Source: an uncultured Desulfobulbaceae bacterium
GTDB lineage: Bacteria; Desulfobacterota; Desulfobulbia; Desulfobulbales; BM004
Direction of reading: 5' to 3'
Length of the DNA stretch: 12,266 bases
NCBI GenBank assembly: GCA_947258675.1
Contig: CAMYJP010000095.1
Coordinates: 1 to 12,266 of the forward strand
The notes under the pieces are model-generated. The model searched no databases, was not told the origin of the DNA, and was given only the letters and a program-made list of their open reading frames with translations. The translations under genes and the position numbers were made by a program. Positions 6,461-12,266 of the stretch are shown here, piece by piece. How positions within the stretch are numbered: the first letter of the stretch is position 1; every line of letters starts with the position of its first letter.

Positions 6461-7966
6461 ATGATTGAAAAGCTTCAAAACAGATCTTTCGTGAACTACC
6501 GCTATTCATTGAAGATGAGTTTTATCTCCATTTTCTGTCTCATCTTCCTTTTGTTTCTCAGCGAATTCTTGCTGAGTTCCTCCTCAGAAAGAAACGTATT
6601 TATTATTCCAGTAACCGGGGAAGTTGGTCCTGGAATGTCAGCATTTATTGACCGGGCTATCAAAGAAGCTGATCAGTCTCCCGATTCAATTTTTGTTTTA
6701 GAAATGGATACATTCGGGGGACGCGTTGATTCTGCCCTGCAGATAGTTGAAACTCTCCTAAACGCTCCACAGGGAGAAACTATTGCTTTTGTTCGCGACA
6801 AAGCTATTTCTGCCGGTGCTCTTATAGCTTTGGCCTGTAATAAACTGGTAATGCGTCCAAATACAACCATAGGTGACTGTGCGCCTATTACTTATTCAAG
6901 CGAAGGACCGCAGATTATGGGGGAGAAATTTCAATCTCCTTTACGTGCCAAATTCCGAACTCTGGCAAGACGGAACGGATACCCGGCAGCTTTGGCAGAG
7001 TCTATGGTTACAGAAGAAATGGAGGTTTACCAGATACAACTCGACAAAAAAACCGTTTATATGGACTCCCAGGCGTTTGCAGATCTTTCCAAAAAGGAAA
7101 CAGAAAAAATTTCTTCAAAAAAAACAATAGTTGCAAAAGGTGAATTATTGACAATGGATGATGCTGAAGCATTTGAACTTGGATTTTCCAGCATGACTGC
7201 GGGTACGATTGAGGAAATGCTGAGTGCCATGAATGTCAATAATAGCAAGATTATTCGTTTTGAACAAAACTGGTCTGAAACCTTAGGAATATTTATAAGC
7301 TCCATATCCCCTATTCTCCTGATGATAGGTATGGCTGCTCTGTATACTGAACTTAAGGCGCCCGGTTTTGGCCTTCCCGGCCTAATTGGTATAGCATGTC
7401 TTGGCCTGGTTTTTCTGAACCAGTATTTAATAGGATTGGCCGATCATACAGAACTGATTCTCATTGTTCTTGGCATTCTTTTGTTGGCTATGGAATTTTT
7501 CGTATTCCCCGGGTTCGGCATTGCCGGCATTGCCGGACTCGTTGTTCTTGGAGTAGGACTCATACTCTCTTTCCAGGATTTTGTCTTGCCAGACCCAGGC
7601 CTTCCGTGGCAGAAAGAACTCTTGACAAAAAATATTATCCAGGTCCTGGGTTCCTTTCTATTTGCCTTTGTTTTTTCCCTGTTTTTTCTACGGTATATCT
7701 TTCCAAGGGTGGGCAGAGTTGTTCAAGGTCCATATTTGGATACTGCCCTCACCCAATCCCGAGCTGAGTCAGAAGAATCTAAAAAACTTCAGCCCGGTGA
7801 TACCGGCATGGCAGTCACTTTTCTGCGCCCCTCTGGAAAGGCAAAGTTTGGTATTGACGTATTTGATGTTGTCAGTGAAGGTGATTTTTTAGACAAGGAT
7901 ACCAAACTCGTAGTTAAAGCCATAGAAGGCAATAGAATCATCGTTGGTAAAAAGGAAATGCCATGA
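6461..7966 (+). CDS. nfeD: NfeD-family membrane-bound ClpP-type serine protease (long NfeD)
   Basis: A 501-aa long-form NfeD protein: an N-terminal ClpP/SppA-like serine protease, membrane helices, and a C-terminal OB-fold. Residues 20-40 form a signal or anchor helix. The protease domain (46-255) has MDTFGGRVDSA (82-92) and the nucleophile S117 in AISAGAL; K156 (GEKFQSPLRAKFRTLA) is the best candidate for the general base, by its placement relative to the archaeal Ser-Lys NfeD protease. Hydrophobic helices follow at about 276-297, 302-326, 331-346, 352-372 and 391-412. The OB domain is at 445-498 (GDTGMAVTFLRPSGKAKFGIDVFDVVSEGDF). The family is known to sit beside stomatin or flotillin genes, and archaeal members cleave stomatin. 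Its TGA overlaps the next ATG by 4 bp. The GGAG (6444-6447) is 13 nt before the ATG, so a start at 6515 is possible. Confidence 0.93.
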   Translation: MIEKLQNRSFVNYRYSLKMSFISIFCLIFLLFLSEFLLSSSSERNVFIIPVTGEVGPGMSAFIDRAIKEADQSPDSIFVLEMDTFGGRVDSALQIVETLLNAPQGETIAFVRDKAISAGALIALACNKLVMRPNTTIGDCAPITYSSEGPQIMGEKFQSPLRAKFRTLARRNGYPAALAESMVTEEMEVYQIQLDKKTVYMDSQAFADLSKKETEKISSKKTIVAKGELLTMDDAEAFELGFSSMTAGTIEEMLSAMNVNNSKIIRFEQNWSETLGIFISSISPILLMIGMAALYTELKAPGFGLPGLIGIACLGLVFLNQYLIGLADHTELILIVLGILLLAMEFFVFPGFGIAGIAGLVVLGVGLILSFQDFVLPDPGLPWQKELLTKNIIQVLGSFLFAFVFSLFFLRYIFPRVGRVVQGPYLDTALTQSRAESEESKKLQPGDTGMAVTFLRPSGKAKFGIDVFDVVSEGDFLDKDTKLVVKAIEGNRIIVGKKEMP

Positions 7967-8436
7967 ATACGCTGACCCTTGCTATAATTCTTCAGCTTGT
8001 TGGCGTGGCAGTTATAATTGCAGAAATTATTATACCATCAGGCGGTTTAATCTCCCTGATTGCAATAATTGTCTTCGGCTACTCGCTTTTTATCGTTTTC
8101 CAAGATATATCAACTTCCATAGGTATATTATTTGTCGTTGCCGATATTATTACTATCCCAATTCTAATCCTTACCGGTCTGAAACTCCTGGCAAAATCTC
8201 CTGCAGCCTTAAAAACAGAACTTTCAAGTAACTCCGGTGTCATATCGCAATCCCCTGAGCTTTCTAAATATCTTAATAAGGAAGGCAGAGCTGTCACGGA
8301 TCTTCATCCATCGGGAACTGCCGTAATAGAAGGTAAAAGAGTAGATGTTGTTAGTAGAGGTGACTATATTGATAAAGATTCCTCAGTGATCGTTTCTACC
8401 GTAACCGGAAATCAGATTATTGTTAGAAAAAAATAA
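7963..8436 (+). CDS. Short NfeD-family membrane protein (OB-fold)
   Basis: A 157-aa short NfeD (NfeD1b type) lacking the protease domain. N-terminal membrane helices cover about residues 5-75 (LTLAIILQLVGVAVIIAEII, LISLIAIIVFGYSLFIVF, SIGILFVVADIITIPILIL). A cytoplasmic OB-fold follows at about 104-157 (GRAVTDLHPSGTAVIEGKRVDVVSRGDYIDKDSSVIV), closely parallel to the C-terminus of the upstream long NfeD. The ATG overlaps that gene's stop (ATGA at 7963-7966), which fixes the start and suggests coupled translation. In Bacillus, short NfeD proteins cooperate with flotillins in membrane microdomains, and floA is the next gene here, 74 bp downstream. Having both a long and a short NfeD before floA fits a dedicated operon. 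Confidence 0.92.
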   Translation: MNTLTLAIILQLVGVAVIIAEIIIPSGGLISLIAIIVFGYSLFIVFQDISTSIGILFVVADIITIPILILTGLKLLAKSPAALKTELSSNSGVISQSPELSKYLNKEGRAVTDLHPSGTAVIEGKRVDVVSRGDYIDKDSSVIVSTVTGNQIIVRKK

Positions 8437-8510
8437 ACATGCACCCTGTTCAATTTCGATCATTAAAGTGATTCCCATCGCTGTTAAATATTTCTTCTAG
8501 GAGGCATACC

Positions 8511-9491
8511 ATGCAATTCAATCAGATCGCACTCATCATTCTCCTGTTTGTAGTTGTAGCCATGTTCTTTTTTATCGGGTCATCCATTGCCCTTTGGGTG
8601 CAGGCTCTTGTTTCCGGGGCACGGGTCGGCCTATTGAATATTATTTTCATGCGCTTCAGAAAAGTTCCACCAAAATTAATTGTGGAATCAAAAATAATGG
8701 CGGTAAAAGCAGGACTGGATATCAGCTCTAATGATCTGGAATCCCATTATCTTGCCGGTGGAAATGTCCTACGAGTCGTTCAGGCTTTGATTGCTGCAGA
8801 TAAGGCAAATATTGAACTTAATTTCAACCGGGCTGCTGCCATAGACCTGGCAGGGAGAAATGTTCTCGAAGCAGTCCAGATGAGCGTAAATCCAAAGGTT
8901 ATCGAAACCCCCCTTGTTGCTGCAGTCGCAAAAGACGGAATCCAGTTAAAAGCTGTATCCAGAGTTACTGTGAGAGCCAATATTGACAGGCTTGTTGGCG
9001 GAGCCGGCGAAGAAACGGTACTGGCCAGGGTCGGTGAAGGAATTGTGACGACTATAGGCTCTTCAGACTCACACAAAAGGGTGTTGGAAAATCCGGACAC
9101 CATATCCAAAACTGTTCTCGCTAAAGGTCTTGATGCCGGAACAGCTTTTGAAATACTGTCTATTGATATCGCAGATGTTGACGTAGGAAAAAACATCGGT
9201 GCGGAGCTTGAAACAGACCGGGCTGAAGCAGACAAGAAAATTGCCCAGGCAAAAGCTGAAGAACGGAGAGCCATGGCATTTGCTGCCGAGCAGGAAATGA
9301 AGGCGAGAGTTGTAGAAATGCAAGCCAAGGTAGTAGCGGCAGAGGCTGAAGTTCCTTTAGCCATGGCAGAGGCTTTCCGTAAAGGGCAACTCGGGGTTAT
9401 GGACTATTACAAAATGAAAAATATTATTGCAGACACCCAGATGAGGGACAGTATTAGTTCCGAAACTGATGATGATATGAAAGGCGAGTAA
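8511..9491 (+). CDS. floA: Flotillin-like protein FloA
   Basis: A 326-aa flotillin/SPFH-type scaffold of membrane microdomains, close to Bacillus FloA (YqfA, about 330 aa). One N-terminal membrane segment or hairpin (about 5-33, [20 protein letters not shown]) is followed by [26 protein letters not shown], the SPFH/PHB core ([30 protein letters not shown], about 145-175) and an Ala/Glu-rich coiled coil ([39 protein letters not shown], about 227-265) that drives oligomerisation. The C-terminus is acidic. The ATG at 8511 is fixed by a strong TAGGAGG Shine-Dalgarno at 8498-8504. It follows two NfeD genes and precedes a small membrane-anchored protein; FloA and NfeD are known functional partners in lipid-domain organisation. 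Confidence 0.96.
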   Translation: MQFNQIALIILLFVVVAMFFFIGSSIALWVQALVSGARVGLLNIIFMRFRKVPPKLIVESKIMAVKAGLDISSNDLESHYLAGGNVLRVVQALIAADKANIELNFNRAAAIDLAGRNVLEAVQMSVNPKVIETPLVAAVAKDGIQLKAVSRVTVRANIDRLVGGAGEETVLARVGEGIVTTIGSSDSHKRVLENPDTISKTVLAKGLDAGTAFEILSIDIADVDVGKNIGAELETDRAEADKKIAQAKAEERRAMAFAAEQEMKARVVEMQAKVVAAEAEVPLAMAEAFRKGQLGVMDYYKMKNIIADTQMRDSISSETDDDMKGE

Positions 9492-9543
9492 CGAATCTCA
9501 GCCTTGAGGATCAGTTTACTGAATTAATTAAACGGAGTTGAAC

Positions 9544-9915
9544 ATGGAAATTGAACGATTTTTGCCTCTCATCATCCTTTGGATTATATGGCGGATACTT
9601 TCCAGATCAAAGGCCAAACATTCAAAACAAAAAAAGCCTAAAGCCAGGATCGGCGGAATTCCTATGCTTGATAGGTTTAAAAAGCCTGTACCAATTATAC
9701 CGACAATGGAAAAAATTTCCATTATAGATGAGAATATAGAAATATTGCCTGATGATGCTGAGGAAACAGCAGATGATAAGCCCTCTGCTTCCTTAAAATC
9801 TGCCGTTTGCATGAAATCAAGCCCAAAAATTACTTCCTATTCGCCAATTTTCCTGAAAAAAGCGGTTGTCTGGTCAGAAATCCTTGGAACACCGGTTGGG
9901 TTGCGGGAAGATTGA
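9544..9915 (+). CDS. Small membrane-anchored protein of unknown function, linked to floA
   Basis: A 123-aa protein I cannot assign to a named family. The N-terminus holds one membrane helix (about 6-19, FLPLIILWIIWRIL), then a very basic stretch (SRSKAKHSKQKKPKAR, 20-35), pointing to an N-out or inside-basic single-pass anchor. The middle is acidic and probably disordered (DENIEILPDDAEETADD, 62-78). The end, SPIFLKKAVVWSEILGTPVGLR (split as SPIFLKKAVVW and SEILGTPVGLR, 100-121), looks like a conserved short motif; I recall similar C-termini (AVVWSEIL, P, LR) on other Desulfobacterota hypothetical proteins. The ATG at 9544 has GGAG (9534-9537) 6 nt upstream and is preferred over a TTG at 9538. 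It lies 52 bp after floA, probably in the same operon. One Cys (C89); no catalytic signature. Confidence 0.75.
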   Translation: MEIERFLPLIILWIIWRILSRSKAKHSKQKKPKARIGGIPMLDRFKKPVPIIPTMEKISIIDENIEILPDDAEETADDKPSASLKSAVCMKSSPKITSYSPIFLKKAVVWSEILGTPVGLRED

Positions 9916-10005
9916 AAATATGGCTTCCAAGAATCAAATGGGAGTTAAACCTTACCAAATTGCCTGACCCCAAAACAGTTCTTGATTGTCTCTGATAGGC
10001 TGAAT

Positions 10006-10617
10006 TTATTTCCTGCCTAATTTCCAGGGAATCAGCATAGGAACTTGCCTACGATATTGCTGGTAAGGTTCGCCTATCTCTACAATAAGCTTTTGTTCTT
10101 CCAGAACAGTACCTATGATCAGGTACCCCGTCAGAATAACTTTTGCAACCAGGGAAACATCAGTAATTGGCCCTACCCCCCATATAAAGGCAATCGCGCC
10201 CGCATAGAGAGGATGTCTTACATATTTCAATATTCCATCGGTATGAAAAGGAGTAGCAGATGTTACTTTCTTGTTCATATACTGCTTGACCTGGCGCCAG
10301 CCGAGAAATGTCTGCAGATCATATAATCTGGCCGCTCCACCAAACATCACCAGAGCAAATAACAACAAAATAATTCGAAAGATCGCCCATGGTTGACCAA
10401 GATCTATCAACACTTTTTCATCCAGGCTTATCTGATACGCTAAAACCGGGACTAAAGATATGATACTGAAAAACGTATAAATCAAACGGTAAAGTGCGAA
10501 CCGTTCTTTCATTACTCTCTGCAGCCAGAAGGTAAAACGATGCGTAATCAGCAGGCTGTGCAGCCCGCACCAGATTATCCACAATCCAGCAAGGAATAAG
10601 AGTTTACCACTCAGCAT
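10006..10617 (-). CDS. ICMT/PEMT-like integral-membrane methyltransferase (NnrU/isoprenylcysteine methyltransferase family)
   Basis: A 203-aa multi-pass membrane protein of the ICMT/PEMT methyltransferase superfamily. Hydrophobic helices are seen near the N-terminus (LLFLAGLWIIWCGLHSLL), in the middle (YTFFSIISLVPVLAY, IFRIILLLFALVMFGGAA) and near the end (AIAFIWGV, VAKVILTGYLIIGTVL). The family signature is DGILKYVRHPLYAGA (127-141) with a downstream EEQKLIVEIGEPYQQYRRQVP (173-193, given in parts: EEQKL, GEPYQQYRR). The RHP and EE elements form the SAM-binding region in known members. The substrate cannot be told from sequence: isoprenylcysteine, phospholipid headgroups, thiols and heavy metals are all known or proposed for relatives. 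A TTG at 10632 would extend it by five residues; ATG 10617 is chosen. It is divergent from the TauE-like gene and convergent with the floA operon. Confidence 0.82.
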   Translation of the reverse strand: MLSGKLLFLAGLWIIWCGLHSLLITHRFTFWLQRVMKERFALYRLIYTFFSIISLVPVLAYQISLDEKVLIDLGQPWAIFRIILLLFALVMFGGAARLYDLQTFLGWRQVKQYMNKKVTSATPFHTDGILKYVRHPLYAGAIAFIWGVGPITDVSLVAKVILTGYLIIGTVLEEQKLIVEIGEPYQQYRRQVPMLIPWKLGRK

Positions 10618-10690
10618 TATCTTTTCAGCCAACCTCGTCGGTTTTTATCTTTCGCATGCAAACCTTATTGATCTTTGCTAGATTCAAATC

Positions 10691-10718
10691 TTGTTTTTTT
10701 TACCTAAACTTATCTAAT
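10691..10718 (+). promoter_or_regulatory. Candidate sigma70 promoter for the TauE/SafE-like gene
   Basis: TTGTTT (10691-10696) and TCTAAT (10713-10718, 5 of 6 consensus bases) are separated by 16 bp, some 25 bp before the ATG of the permease gene in a 126-bp divergent gap. AT-rich surroundings weaken the call. Confidence 0.3.
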
Positions 10719-10743
10719 TCTAAACATAAAAGGCCGAATTCAG

Positions 10744-11103
10744 ATGGAAATTAATTTCGCTGCAATGCTTATCGCCGGAATTATTGTCGGAGTTGGGGCT
10801 TCCTTCACAGGGTTAGGAGGCGGTTTTCTGATGATCCCTATACTTCTCTTATTAGGTTTTACTGCTCAAAAAGCCGTCGGCACATCGTTTCTCGGCATCT
10901 TTATAATTTCAATTTCCGCGCTCGTTGCCCATAACAGGTTGGGTAATATTGATTACAAGTTCGGTCTATTATTGGGTCTTGGCGGTATTGTTGGCGCCCA
11001 AATCGGTGCGAGGCTTATTGAAAATACCTCTACTGAAAATTTTAAAAGAATATTCGCTGCTATTTTAATCGGGCTTGCAATATATCTTTTCTTCAAAAAA
11101 TAA
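10744..11103 (+). CDS. Half-length TauE/SafE family permease
   Basis: A 119-aa membrane protein matching one half of the TauE/SafE family (DUF81), whose usual members have about 250 residues built from two homologous repeats and move sulfite, sulfonates or other organic anions. The single repeat is clear: an opening helix, the glycine signature SFTGLGGGFLMIPILLLLGF (20-39), AQKAVGTSFLGIFIISISAL, then LGLGGIVGAQIGARL (78-92) and a last helix ending in basic residues. About four membrane helices are predicted. The reading frame ends in a normal TAA, and no second half is found in the 45 bp before the next gene, so this is either a natural half-size form acting as a dimer or a truncated copy. 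The ATG at 10744 has only a distant AAAGG. Confidence 0.85.
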   Translation: MEINFAAMLIAGIIVGVGASFTGLGGGFLMIPILLLLGFTAQKAVGTSFLGIFIISISALVAHNRLGNIDYKFGLLLGLGGIVGAQIGARLIENTSTENFKRIFAAILIGLAIYLFFKK

Positions 11104-11147
11104 AAATTCTATTTGTCTCAATCAACCATATCATTCACTTAAACTAT

Positions 11148-11402
11148 CTAGTTTCCATCCGGAAACGGCCTTTTCGGAGTCTCGTTTTGCTCGCTTACCT
11201 CAAGAATCTCTCTGTCAAACTGTGGGATTGCTTGTGCGGCGTATCCACATATGCCTCCGCGCAACTCCTCGTTTTCCTTGATCTTCTTGAAAAATTCTCG
11301 TTCCCGAATTGGAAACGATCTATTGTACTCACCCGTAAGAATAGACTTTCCGGATGGACAATATCTAGTTACAAATATGGAGCAATAGCTTACTGGCTGC
11401 AT
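11148..11402 (-). CDS. Unrecognised 84-aa Cys-containing protein, coupled to IscA-like gene
   Basis: I do not recognise this family. The 84-aa soluble protein has three cysteines (C7, C15, C52) in CSIFVTRYCPSGK and GGICGYAAQAI, a basic/charged middle (REREFFKKIKENEELR, 33-48) likely to be helical, and a polar tail. No signal peptide or membrane helix. Its ATG (11402) lies inside the iscA-like gene, so the two overlap by 13 nt, and a GGA (within GATGGAAA) just upstream could serve as ribosome binding site. It covers otherwise empty sequence between that gene and the convergent TauE gene, which supports it being real. The coupling suggests a role in Fe-S or metal handling, but that is inference. 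A 6-bp hairpin (11151-11166) overlaps its stop. Confidence 0.58.
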   Translation of the reverse strand: MQPVSYCSIFVTRYCPSGKSILTGEYNRSFPIREREFFKKIKENEELRGGICGYAAQAIPQFDREILEVSEQNETPKRPFPDGN

Positions 11403-11746
11403 TTTCCATCTTCAACTATCGGAAAACCGGCCAAACTGAAACTAGACCCGCAGCTGCATGTGTTTCCGGCATTTGCATTTTTAAATCGCAAACCTCCGGA
11501 TATCAAATCATCTGAATAGTCTATGGTGAGACCATCTATATATTGCATGCTATCCGTATTTGAAACAATGCGGATGGTTCCGGTCTGGGAAATAACGCTT
11601 TCATCCTCATGCATATCCTGGGCAATTTCAGCATCATATGTCAATCCGGCACAACCTCCTTTGGTAACAGTAACTCGCAGAAACTGTTCCTGATTCAATT
11701 TTTTGTTCAACATCTCCTGTGCTTTTTCTAAAATGGTAATTTCCAT
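11390..11746 (-). CDS. IscA/HesB-type iron-sulfur cluster assembly protein
   Basis: A 118-aa A-type Fe-S carrier. The three conserved ligands are present: C32 in KGGCAGLTYD, and C97 and C99 in NTCSCGSSF, with spacing like IscA/SufA/ErpA (C35, C99, C101 in E. coli IscA). Such proteins accept clusters or iron from the ISC/SUF scaffold and hand them to apo-proteins in the cytoplasm. The fold landmarks DGLTIDYSDDLISGGLRFKNAN (split as DGLTIDYSDD and LISGGLRFKN, 71-92) are also typical. Start ATG 11746 is fixed by GGAGG at 11755-11759, 8 nt upstream. No scaffold or desulfurase gene is nearby; its partner is the overlapping 84-aa gene. Which paralogue (iscA, sufA, erpA) cannot be decided from sequence alone, so no symbol is given. 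A candidate promoter lies at 11791-11821. Confidence 0.93.
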   Translation of the reverse strand: MEITILEKAQEMLNKKLNQEQFLRVTVTKGGCAGLTYDAEIAQDMHEDESVISQTGTIRIVSNTDSMQYIDGLTIDYSDDLISGGLRFKNANAGNTCSCGSSFSLAGFPIVEDGKCSQ

Positions 11747-11790
11747 GGGTAACGCCTCCGTAGATCTGATAATTATTGACTACATGATAA

Positions 11791-11821
11791 TATATATTGA
11801 GAAGAAACAGGGAAATGTCAA
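11791..11821 (-). promoter_or_regulatory. Candidate promoter of the iscA-like gene
   Basis: On the minus strand, a perfect TTGACA -35 (11821-11816) is followed 19 bp later by TATATA (11796-11791), about 45 bp upstream of the iscA-like ATG. The spacing is longer than the ideal 17 bp and a nearby TATATT could also serve. Confidence 0.4.
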
Positions 11822-11883
11822 GTAACTGAATTTGAAAAACAGATGGATAAATTTTTTCCTTACCGAACGAAAAAATGCTGCCA

Positions 11884-11897
11884 TTGACTTAAGTCAT
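11884..11897. promoter_or_regulatory. CRP/FNR-family-like operator palindrome
   Basis: TTGACTTAAGTCAT contains the perfect 12-bp palindrome TGACTTAAGTCA (11885-11896) and fits the TTGAC-N4-GTCAA layout of the CRP/FNR superfamily with one mismatch. A further half-site-like AGTCAATG at 11912-11919 forms an 8-bp inverted repeat with CATTGACT at 11882-11889. It sits between two redox-related genes transcribed apart. Binding is inferred, not shown. Confidence 0.4.
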
Positions 11898-11954
11898 ATT
11901 AATCCAGGCTCAGTCAATGTAACATAAGATTCTAGATTCAACTGCACCGTGGCC

Positions 11955-11960
11955 TATAAT
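11955..11960 (+). promoter_or_regulatory. Consensus -10 box (TATAAT) for the ScdA/hemerythrin-type gene
   Basis: An exact TATAAT with only a poor -35 (TAGATT, 16 bp upstream), as expected of an activator-dependent promoter. The implied start site leaves a leader of about 155 nt that would include the inverted repeat at 12000-12088. The CRP/FNR-like palindrome would be centred about 76 bp upstream of that start. Confidence 0.35.
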
Positions 11961-11999
11961 AAAGCTTGTAACACTTTGAGCCATGGGTATTAGGAGTCA

Positions 12000-12088
12000 G
12001 GAATCAGAAGATAGAAGAAGACACCCTTATTAAAAATAAAGAACGTTTGCAGTCATGTCTGAATACTGTCTCCTGGCTTCTGGATTCC
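12000..12088. repeat. MITE-like imperfect inverted repeat
   Basis: The left arm at 12000-12023 (GGAATCAGAAG then ATAGAAGAAGACA) is the near reverse complement of the right arm at 12067-12088 (TGTCTCCTGG then CTTCTGGATTCC), with a few mismatches and small gaps, around a loop of about 43 bp. The upstream GGAGTCAG (11993-12000) echoes the same motif. The purine-rich GGAGTCAGGAATCAGAAG style recalls dispersed short repeats in some bacterial genomes (from memory). It could be a miniature mobile element or a hairpin in the leader of the next gene. Confidence 0.55.
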
Positions 12089-12122
12089 CACTAATTTCTT
12101 AAAAGATATCAGGATTCAATGT

Positions 12123-12266
12123 ATGCAACTTCATAACGGATTGGGAGACAAGGAGATCAAGGATATTATCAATGAGTATCCATTAATTGGAGAAATCCTT
12201 GATAAATATGAAATAGGCTGCATAAAGTGCGGAGTTGGTACCTGTTTACTTAAGGATGTTGTGGCT
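12123..12266 (+). CDS. ScdA-N/DUF542-like N-terminal domain, probably of a hemerythrin-domain protein, partial
   Basis: The first 48 codons of a gene cut by the window edge. DKEIKDIINEYPLIGEILDKY (split as DKEIKDIINEYP and LIGEILDKY, 9-29) followed by IGCIKCGVGTCLLKDVV (31-47) matches the short ScdA-N/DUF542/DUF1858-type helical domain, with cysteines C33, C36 and C41. I recall this exact layout (GIGC, C, VGTCL, KDVV) at the front of hemerythrin-domain proteins of Desulfobacterota. Relatives such as ScdA/YtfE (Ric) repair Fe-S clusters damaged by nitric oxide or peroxide; hemerythrins bind O2 through a di-iron site. The hemerythrin part lies outside the window, so that portion is inference. 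ATG 12123 has AGGA (12112-12115) 7 nt upstream; the ATG at 12119 hits a stop after five codons. It is divergent from iscA. Confidence 0.75.
   Translation, partial: MQLHNGLGDKEIKDIINEYPLIGEILDKYEIGCIKCGVGTCLLKDVVA

Larger units (their letters stand above)
11747..12122. other. 376-bp divergent regulatory gap
   Basis: Non-coding gap between the iscA-like gene (minus) and the ScdA/hemerythrin-type gene (plus). In order it holds the candidate iscA promoter (11791-11821), a CRP/FNR-like palindrome (11884-11897) within a wider CATTGACT/AGTCAATG inverted repeat (11882-11919), a consensus TATAAT (11955-11960) and a MITE-like inverted repeat (12000-12088). No coding frame is supported. Confidence 0.6.

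Noticed and set aside
8780..9364. 194-aa minus-strand frame inside floA
   Set aside because: Antisense shadow of the Ala/Glu-rich FloA coding sequence, giving a Ser/Ala-rich unreal protein.
9807..9995. 62-aa frame overlapping the end of the 123-aa gene, suggesting a frameshifted longer protein
   Set aside because: The 123-aa frame ends with a motif that looks like a natural C-terminus; the overlapping frame has no recognisable features or ribosome site.
11151..11166. GTTTCC/GGAAAC hairpin as terminator of the iscA-like operon
   Set aside because: Six pairs only, overlaps the stop codon of the 84-aa gene, and no T-run follows on the minus strand.
11187..11519. 110-aa plus-strand frame across the IscA-type gene
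   Set aside because: Opposite strand of a gene with all three conserved cysteines; no coding signals.

Overview
The window looks like a chromosomal stretch from an anaerobic, redox-specialised Gram-negative bacterium, most likely a Desulfobacterota member (Desulfobulbales-like). This is an inference. It rests on the moderately AT-rich sequence, a stand-alone rubredoxin, a histidine kinase with a Cys-rich 'two-CW' tail, a YkgJ-type Cys-cluster protein, a FloA/NfeD cluster and a ScdA/hemerythrin-type N-terminus, a mix I associate with that group. No phage, transposase, CRISPR, rRNA or tRNA was seen.

Layout. (1) 1-2503, minus strand: algH/yqgE, a YkgJ-family Cys-cluster protein, rlmH (start and stop codons overlapping) and a diadenylate cyclase running off the left edge. 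The cyclase carries an N-terminal pyruvate-kinase-C-like domain, as in the archaeal-type DacZ/CdaZ enzymes. (2) 2504-3178: a 516-bp AT-rich gap with a 9-bp-arm dyad, then a 52-aa rubredoxin with a strong ribosome binding site on the plus strand. (3) 3408-5245, minus strand: one membrane sensor histidine kinase broken into two reading frames by an exact 20-bp tandem duplication. Deleting one copy restores a 605-codon frame. (4) 5656-9915, plus strand: DUF3108 periplasmic protein, NfeD with ClpP-type protease domain, short NfeD (4-bp overlap), FloA flotillin and a small membrane-anchored protein of unknown function. This looks like a membrane-microdomain operon. (5) 10006-11103: an ICMT/NnrU-like membrane methyltransferase (minus), divergent from a half-length TauE/SafE permease (plus). 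(6) 11148-11746, minus strand: an IscA-type Fe-S carrier overlapping by 13 nt an unrecognised 84-aa protein. (7) 11747-12266: a 376-bp regulatory gap with a CRP/FNR-like palindrome, a consensus -10 box and a small MITE-like inverted repeat, followed by the start of a ScdA-N/DUF542-like, probably hemerythrin-containing gene cut by the right edge.

The most notable observations are the 20-bp duplication that splits (and could reversibly switch) the kinase, the DacZ-like cyclase in a housekeeping operon, the uncharacterised IscA-coupled small protein, and the FloA/NfeD cluster with two little-studied partners. I found no clear evidence of a wholly new defence or mobile system.
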